The notes under the pieces: generated by a model | What the model saw: only the letters and a program-made list of their open reading frames with translations | Told to the model about the DNA's origin: nothing | The model's database searches: none | In this document: positions 57,020 to 64,000 of the stretch, piece by piece | How positions within the stretch are numbered: the first letter of the stretch is position 1 | Layout: every line of letters starts with the position of its first letter | Assembly: GCA_037013685.1 (NCBI GenBank) | Contig: CM072897.1 | Span: 20,162,143 to 20,226,142 of the forward strand | Source of the DNA: Acridotheres tristis | Taxonomy: Eukaryota; Chordata; Aves; Passeriformes; Sturnidae | Direction: 5' to 3' | Length of the DNA: 64,000 bases | Program-made: the position numbers and the translations under genes

Positions 57020-59597
57020 GTGAGTGTCACAGAGCTGCTTGCTCTCTGACAGCGTCACGGGGGAGTTACAGCAGTCCCTTTCTTCCCATGTCCCTGCTGT
57101 GTCGTTCTTTGGCATGTCCTGGGCTTTCCTGCCACCAGTTGGGTGGTCAGGACAGAGGAGCCGTGTGAGAACAGTCCATAATCCATCCAGCAAAGGGAGT
57201 AATGGGCCAATACTTGCGTCAGTGCCATGTGTTGCGTTATCCCTTTGCCCAGAAAGCAGGCGAAAATCTAAGCTGCCATTTCTCTGCTCTTCGACAAGAG
57301 CTGACTTGTTCTGGAGATGCCAGAGGAAAGGCTGTGCCAGCCGGCACGGGAATTTGACAGAGTTGACTTCATTTTTGCTTGGCAACCCGCAGGTCTGTCA
57401 CAAAAACACTCAAACCCTGGGAGGCAGCAGAAATCTCCTGCTGGATTAAAAAACCTCAACGGAGCTCTCAAAATTGACTCAGTGGGAGATCAGCTTCTCG
57501 GGTCTCTTGCCAAACCAAGCCAGTCTTTTTTTTTCCACTGGAGCTCATCTCATCCGTGCACAGCTTGGTTTGCTTTCCCAGGTCCTTTGATGGCTTTTTG
57601 CTGCTCTTGGGGCTCTGCCAAGGAACACAGGGAATGAATAGGTGGCTCAGTGGCCCATGGCAAGTGCTTGAACTTGGCCTTCCCTCTAACCTCAGTGAGA
57701 TGCTGGAGGTTTCTGCCTTGGGGAAGCATGGGGTGAGCTCCTTGTGTTTGTGTCTCGAAGCAAAAACAGTCCAGAAGCACAAAGGTGAGAAAGCTGTGGT
57801 GGTGGAGCCTGTTGATGGGTCATCTCAGCCAGGTTTCCATGTGCTCCTCTTGGAAATCTGCTCCCACTCTTCCATTGCTGTTCTGTGCGGAGAATGAAGC
57901 TGTTGGCCTTCATCCCAGCCACTTCTCACTGAGACTATTACCTGCGATGGAAGCTGAGCTGAAATCTCTATTCCCATGAGCTGCTTCCAGTGAGGTTTTC
58001 TTGTCCCATGCTTTGGGAAGGTGGGGTTGGGTCCAGTTTGCCTTTTCTCTCTTCCTACTGGGAAATCGGTTTTGAAACCATGGTTGGCACAGGACCACAT
58101 GCTGCAGTGGCTGCCAGTGTGAGCACTGAAATTGTTCCCTTTGGAAAAAGCATCTTGAGAAATAGCACCTGAGCTGTTTTGGGAAGAGAGCAGTGGATAG
58201 ACCATACTGGGGAAGACTGGGATGTCTAGCTTGGGATGAGGACCTCCACACTCCTCTGCATTACTGTCCATCCCATATGGGAAAAAAATTGACCCTGACA
58301 GAGGCAGCTGGGAGCTATGTGTTTTTTCTGCTGCTCCAAGGCAGAAGGATGCCTCGTAAAATCTGTGAGAAGAAACACAAAGCAGGAGAGTTCAGGAGCC
58401 CTGCTCTGCACATGCCAGGGCCAGGGGATCTGCAGGGTGGATCTGCTCCAAAGAAACCTGTGAAAGGTCTGCACTGATCTACCACCTCCCCAGCACTGTG
58501 TGATCAGTGTCTCCAAGAGCCTGGTCACTCTGTAGGATATAACACCTTCAGCTGGGAAAACTGAGACACAGCTGGGCTGGGTTTTGGGACACACAGCAGC
58601 ACAGAGAAATATTGGCACCCTCCATTTGTGGGGCTCCCTCATCTCCCGAACTCCATCAGCCTGCTGTCCTGGTGTGACTTCACTCAACCCAAAAGCCCTG
58701 GAACTGCAGAGTTATCTGAAAATCCCAGAGCTGCTGGAGAGCCCCACAGGCAGCAGCAAAGCTGATGAGAGCTTGGGCCTTGTATGGTGGTTTTGGGTAG
58801 AAATCAGGAGAGGGTCACAGTGGCCGTGTCAGGATGGATGAACTGAGCATCCCTGAGGCAGGGAGCACAAGAACATCCCTCCCTGCCAATTCCTGATTGA
58901 GAGGCTTTGCCATGGGAGCGGTTGCTGTTCTTTTCTCCTGCTCCTCACCCCAGCATGAGCTCCATGCCTGTCTGCCTGTCCGTCTGCGTTACCCCTCACT
59001 TCCGCGGCCACCATTTTGGAGCATGCCTTGGAGGTGTCCTGTGATTTCCCACAGCCTGGATATTTTTAGTCTGTGGTCAGTGAACGCACAGAGATTTTCT
59101 TCTGCCGGCTGCTGATGGTTGCCACTGTTAGGAGCAAGGATTTCACATCCAGTCCTGCACAGAGGCGAGCCCTGATACTGCCTTTGATCTCTTCGGGTCT
59201 GCTGTGTGTCTTGGCTCTGGTCACACAGCATCTTCTCGTCCTTGAGTGAAAAGGCAGAGGGGAGCCCTCCCTGTTTTTTGCCTGGCATCTTTCCCCTACC
59301 TTCCCATTGTCAAAGATGGAGTCAGGAGCAATGCTGGATCTGGCTTTTGAAAGCTAGAGCTTGTGAAATATTCAGGGATGCAGCAAGCATCTCTGCTTGC
59401 CCAAAGGATACAGAGGAGAAAGCTGTACTACGGACATGTCTGCAAAGCCAGACGAGGTGCTCCAGCATCTGAATATTCTGCTCAATAGCTCCAGAGGGAG
59501 ATATGTCTCCCCTTGCACTTTGGGATGTAGCAGCCTCATTGGACTGCTTGGAAAGACCCCAGAGCAGTGGAGTAGCTATTGGCTTGTGTCAAGTTTA

Positions 59598-59990
59598 GAA
59601 TCACAGAACTGAGGAATGGTTTATTTGAAAGGGACCTTAAGTCCTTCCTGACAGGGTAGTGAGGCCCTGGCACAAGTCTCCCAGAGAAGCTCTGTCTGCC
59701 CCATCCCTAAAAGTGTTCAAGGCTAGGTTGGATGGGACTTGGAGCAACCTGGGCTGGTGGAAGGTGTCCGGGCCCATGGCAGGGGGTGGAATGAACTGGG
59801 CTTTTTTTCCCTAATACCCAGTCTAAATCTCCCCCCTTTCAGCTAAAGCCATTACTCTTTGGCCTGTCACTTCTTGGACTTGAAAAAAGTCCTTCTTCAG
59901 CCTTCTTTTAGATCCCCTTTAGGCACTGAAAAGGACTCTAAGGTCTCCTTGAAGGCAGCCTTCTTCTCTCCATGTGGGGCTGCAAAATCA
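59598..59990 (-). repeat. CR1 LINE 3' region with inverted middle segment
   Basis: 59598-59645 is a minus-strand CR1 3' end ('gaatcacagaactgaggaat', 'gaaagggacctta'). 59806-59990 is also minus-strand CR1, from further inside ('ccctaatacccagtctaaat', 'ctaaagccattactctttgg', 'aaaaagtccttcttcagcct'). Between them, 59646-59797 runs in the opposite, + direction ('gtgaggccctggcacaagtc', 'ccatccctaaaagtgttcaa', 'ggcccatggcagggggtgg'). The middle part is the segment a continuous minus copy should have at that place, but flipped. Confidence 0.78.
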
Positions 59991-60729
59991 TGGAGAAAAG
60001 CTTCTAAAACCAAAACCTGGCAGTGCTTGGAAGGATAAGTTGGACAAGAAGGACAAGTGCATCTGAGATGGGAATGTGAAGCTCCAATGAACCTGATGAT
60101 GTCCTTCGTGCCCTGAACCAACTTTGTCTTCATCTCCCCCTAGAAAATCTGCCATGAGTCCATAAGCCCCGCTAAAGGCATCCCAAAGGGCTCCCACCAC
60201 CAACCATCTGGCTCTGGACTTTTGGTCCACCTTCTCCTCCACTATTCCAGGTTGGCGTTGGCCCAAGGTGTGGTGTAGTTGGTAGTGAACATTGTTATTC
60301 ATGCTCTCCTGTGGCCGTGCTGGTGATACCGTCCCTTTGCTGAGCAGGGATGTGTTTTATCAGGATGTTTTCAGTGGGGAGCAGCTGTCTCAGGAGCTTC
60401 CCTAGTGCTGCTGTGTAATTCTGATCCTCAGGAACTATTAACTGATATGATCACATCGGGAAGCATTGCTCTCTTTGCTGCCTCAGGAGCTGCCAGGTCT
60501 TCTCCATCCCCCTCCCTGAAGTTTGGTGTCACCTGGCTTGGACCATGTCACCTCACCTCCCCATGGTGCCACACCAGTGCTGATTGCAGCAAAACAAACA
60601 CAAACCCTCTGAGCTATGAGGATCATGATGTGACAGCACCCGGAAAATGTCAGCACACTCTACATCCCTTCCTCCAGCTCCTTCCTGGGACGTTAGTGGC
60701 AGGTTACCCATGGCTCAGATTTCTGTACT

Positions 60730-61440
60730 CCGGACAGTTGGATTGTCCTTTTGCAAACTTTTTGTGAGGTTATGATGGAGTACAAGCCTGCCCAGGGTTG
60801 GCACATGCCAGTGTGGATGCGTCCTTGCTTGGATCACTAGGGAAATGACATAGATGGGGATAGAATGGAGAAGACGGGAGGGTGAGAGCAAAGACCTCTC
60901 AAATACAATGGATAGTGGTTTAGACTCTTCCTTTGCCAGTTCCCATGGGAACCATGAATGTATCTCATCAGGTCTCATGGACTTATGCACCTTGAACTTC
61001 TCTTACAGATGGTTTTTCCTTCTCCCAGTCCCTGTCTTTGTCTCCTCCATCTCAGGTGGTGTGGCTGGAGCACTTGCTGGTGAAGATCAAGGCAAATAAG
61101 TGATTGAGCCCCTCAGCTGTGGGCTATCTTGACTGCAGGCTTCCTTCCTGTGTTTGAGTTTCTCCAAGAGTTCCCTGTTAATCCATCAGGTCTCCTGGCA
61201 TTTCCACCTGACTTCTCTTTGTTGGGATACATTGCTCCTGAATTCAGGGATGAGCCTTGGACGTCAACCAGCTTCCTTGGGTCCCACTTCCCTTCAGCGC
61301 TCTATCCCATGGCACTCTGTCAAACAGAAGAGGCCAAAGTCATCTCTCCTGGAGTCCAGGGCAGTGATCTTTCTGTTGCTGCTGTCCCTGGAAAGCAGTT
61401 GGATGGCCAGGGACAGTCATGTGCCATCTGAGCATCCATC
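60730..61440 (-). repeat. CR1 LINE ORF2 remnant (endonuclease-RT linker and RT start)
   Basis: On the minus strand, 60715-60990 reads through KSMRPDEIH and KPLSIVFERS, motifs near the start of the CR1 reverse transcriptase domain. Further 5' on the same strand, 61010-61100 and 61135-61400 match the CR1 region between endonuclease and reverse transcriptase (+ strand strings 'tctcatggacttatgcacct', 'gtgtggctggagcacttgct', 'gtgtttgagtttctccaaga', 'gaggccaaagtcatctctcc'). A block is missing around 61100-61135, so the copy carries an internal deletion. Several stops and frameshifts make it inactive. It may belong to the same insertion as 59598-59990. Confidence 0.82.
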
Positions 61441-62025
61441 CTTGCATGGTATGATGGGATGATCTTGTCTCCCTCTGGGCCTTCTGGGGAAACTGTGTTC
61501 ATGTTGCCTGTCAAAGTTTGATAGAGGGGACTTCTCTGTGAGAAGACACAAGAAAGTTCCCCCATGTTGGACAAGGTCAGCTAAGGCCGAGCCTATCAGC
61601 AATGAGGGCAGTGCCTCTAGGATAATGTATTTAGGAAGTGGAGAAAAAGCAGCCCCCGTTCCCCATACCCCTGTGCTGTTTGGGGGCAGAGAAGTAGAAA
61701 TCAGGAGTAAAGTTGACCCTGGGAAGAAGCCAGGAGAAAGTGTTTTAAGGTTTGGTTTTATTTCTCATTACCCTACTCTGATTTGATCTGCAGTAAATTA
61801 AATTAGTTTCCCCAGGGTGAGTCTCTTTTGCCCGTGATGGTAATTGGTGAATGATCTCTCCTCACTGGGTGAGGTGACAATTGTGCTGGACAGCCCCGTG
61901 GTGTCCCCTGTCTCCTGGCAGGAGTGTGATGGCCATGAATAGCTTTGGGTGTTGTGTCCCAAAGCCTGGGCACTACAGGTCAGGTGGGATCTCAGCACAT
62001 GGGCAGGGCTTATGGAAAAGCTGGA

Positions 62026-62168
62026 GCATCCTGAAAGTGATGCAGCTGGAGGAGAAATGACAAAGATAATTTCAAAGATGATGCAGCTGGGGAAGAAATT
62101 AATGGAAGAAGGGGCATCCCAAAGCCAGGGCATCCTGGAAGTGATGCATGTGGAGGAGAAATTCATGG
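62026..62168 (+). repeat. Three-copy degenerate repeat (gatgcagctggaggagaaat)
   Basis: Three related copies (62026-62062, 62072-62105, 62130-62168) share 'gcatcctggaagtgatgca' and 'gtggaggagaaatt' with small changes. The spacing is uneven, so it is a decayed or segmental repeat. The open frame crossing it (61949-62374, + strand) owes its length to the repeat and is not supported as a gene. Confidence 0.55.
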
Positions 62169-64000
62169 AGCTGTTCTTGGTTGGGCTTGAGGGATTCACT
62201 TTTGGAAAGGGTGGGGGGAAATGTGCCCCATTACAATGGCTCCTGGTGCCCACAACAGCCTTGTCCTCCATCCCACATAATCCTAGGATTTTCTCATACA
62301 CTGCCTTCCTGAATAGCAACTTTGCACCATCACCAACGCTTAATTTTTCCAGCCAGGATGCAACTCTGATGTGAACACTTAGTGAGCAGGATGCTGAGTG
62401 GTTTGCACCCAGATTTGGGTGGTATCAATTCCTTAAGAGCTTCAAAGATGTCACCTTCCCATGAAAGCAGGTGGGATGGGAGTTACCCAAGCAGGATTCC
62501 TTCTGTTCAGGAGCATCTGCATTCTTGGAGATGCGAAAGCATTGCTTCCTCACTGCTGCCCTTGTCATGCCTGTGCCTGCTCATCATCCTGCTGTGGGAG
62601 GGGGACACAGTGGGTGAATAAAGCTGCTTAGGATCTATCCTGGGGTTTAAATTGTCCTGGGTTATTGCTGGAGGATTAGGAGGGGATTTGGAATGATTGG
62701 TTGCAGCAGGTTAAATATAGGCTGGTGTGTGTTGGAGGTCTAGTGTTCCAATAGGGAAGGAGAGACAGTGGCAGCTCATTCTGCCCCTTCCTTTTTCACC
62801 TCTCTCTTGTGACTGTGGTGGTCAGGAGGAAAAATGCCAGCACCTCCTTTCTAGTATCACACATTGGCCCCAGGATGCACAAGACACTCCAGTGGTTTGC
62901 CATACAATTAACTTCCAGTGGCTCACGTGGTCTTCTCTGCCTTCAGAGGGATTGAACTGGTAGGGAGAGCAGAGGGACCGGGTGGGATGGGGCCTGGGTT
63001 AGTGCTGTTTGTTTCTCTGGTCCTTTGGCAGCTCCTGGGAGGATCCCACAGCAGCTCCCCAGAGGTGTCCTGGAAATGGTGGGGCTGGGTTGGAGTGTAG
63101 GATGTAGCCAGGAGCTTCTTTGTGTTTAAGGAAAGGGGGACAGGCTCCTGCCTGCCAAAAACTGCTGCATTAGGAAGAACAGAAGACCACATTTCATGTG
63201 ACCTCTTTGGGATGTCTGGAACTAGCATCCCACTGTTCCCACTGAGCTTTCCGTGTGTGGGGCTGTGAGTTCCCAGCAGCTGGTTTCTCCCTCAGGTTGT
63301 CTCCATCATCACATCGTGGTCATGTCTTTGTTAAGGCAAGTCTCCAGCACCTTCCTCTGAAGGGAGAACCCAGCTTCTCTTGCTCACTGGGATGAGCTGG
63401 TTGTGGCTCTTGGCCGTGTGCTGGCACCACGTTTTCCCATGATCTGTTGGCAACATTTTCCAGGAGGAAAGGGACAAAGAGAAGGTCTGCATTTCATTTC
63501 TCTTTCTGAAGGAGCCACACGTGTTGGACCTTGGCTCCATGTATTATCCATGCTGAAGCCTGCATCTGGCTGCTGGCATAGCACAACGGGGGATGTGGGC
63601 TGAGATTTATAAACATACTTCAGGCACAGCTGCTCCAGGCTCCCTCGGCTCCACTCATCTCCCGGGGCCATAGATCTTGCTGCGCTCATCAACCCTTGCA
63701 AATGCGTTACCGACTTTCACCTTGCTTGGATAAATGTGCCTGGCACAACAGTCTCTGCTCCAGTTGTGTGGAAATCAGAGTGATCCGTGGCAAGGAGGAG
63801 ACCCTACAATGCTGAGGGATGCTGTGGAAGACCTCTCTGCCTCCCAGAAGAGGTGCTGAGGGTCCTTGGCCTCAGTGTGGGTGTGAGCCAGGCAGTTCTT
63901 CTTCTGAATTAGTGTGGAAAAGCTGAAACTCTAATACTTTCTGAATGGTCAGTGACTTTCCTCCATGATGAGAGGATATGGCCCCATGGATGGCTCTCCA

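Larger units (their letters stand above)
57020..64000 (+). other. ZNF609: ZNF609 intron 3 (incomplete)
   Basis: It begins with the exon 3 donor and runs off the window; no acceptor leading to the expected next coding sequence was found. It contains a rearranged CR1 (59598-59990), a minus-strand CR1 ORF2 remnant (60730-61440), a three-copy degenerate repeat (62026-62168) and a CpG-retaining block at 63600-63745. I see nothing specific elsewhere. Confidence 0.65.

Noticed and set aside
56794..57168. A separate protein starting at the exon 3 ATG
   Set aside because: The methionine is internal in ZNF609, is preceded by a proper splice acceptor, and the frame runs through the donor into intron.
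56524..57385. Minus-strand frames of 166-168 codons around exon 3
   Set aside because: Shadows of the conserved exon 3; no splice or family support.
1..64000. CRISPR arrays, operons, bacterial insertion sequences, rRNA or tRNA genes
   Set aside because: None seen. The DNA is clearly vertebrate, with introns, a CpG island and CR1 LINEs. No cloverleaf-like tRNA was recognised by eye, but a covariance search was not possible.

Overview
This window is vertebrate nuclear DNA, most likely from a bird. It holds one recognisable protein-coding gene, the 5' part of a ZNF609 orthologue on the + strand. The case for a bird rests on three points. The conceptual protein matches what I know of vertebrate ZNF609 almost residue for residue over its first ~80 residues and across exon 3. 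The interspersed repeats I can identify are CR1 LINE fragments, with the typical reading toward the 3' end (guanine-rich 'cctggcac...', 'gtctagtgggaggtgtccctg', 'ttccaacccaaac...', 'attctgtgat'). The introns are compact. I cannot name the species. There are no bacterial features, operons or CRISPR arrays.

Layout. 1-6780 is upstream non-coding DNA with one weak CR1 end. 6780-8400 is a CpG island holding the predicted promoter (tandem GC boxes at 7023-7038) and an untranslated first exon ending at the donor 7175/7176. 7176-20881 is intron 1 (13.7 kb). It starts with a degenerate GC-rich ~40-bp minisatellite and carries one CR1 copy and several AT-rich blocks that look like regulatory DNA. 20882-21746 is exon 2: 118 nt of 5' UTR with a 16-codon uORF, then codons 1-249. 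21747-56793 is intron 2 (35 kb), with most of the CR1 fragments, a (ATCC)13 microsatellite and several candidate regulatory blocks. 56794-57019 is exon 3 (codons 250-324 plus one base). 57020-64000 is intron 3, including a heavily rearranged minus-strand CR1 with part of ORF2. The remaining exons, including the large one encoding the single C2H2 zinc finger, lie beyond the right edge.

Exon 2 is the exon that in mammals is back-spliced into circ-ZNF609, a circular RNA with a reported reading frame crossing the splice junction. The exon architecture is the same here: a lone exon of 865 nt, phase 0 at its 3' end, containing the start codon. However, the early stop just past the junction that is known in human is not present. 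If the circle forms, the frame runs 19 codons past the junction before stopping, giving a predicted 268-residue product with an arginine-rich tail. This is the most testable new observation in the window.

Limits. Exon 1, the promoter, the circular RNA and all regulatory blocks are predictions from sequence. No alignment, expression data or repeat-library search was available. Long open frames elsewhere in the window are not convincing genes.
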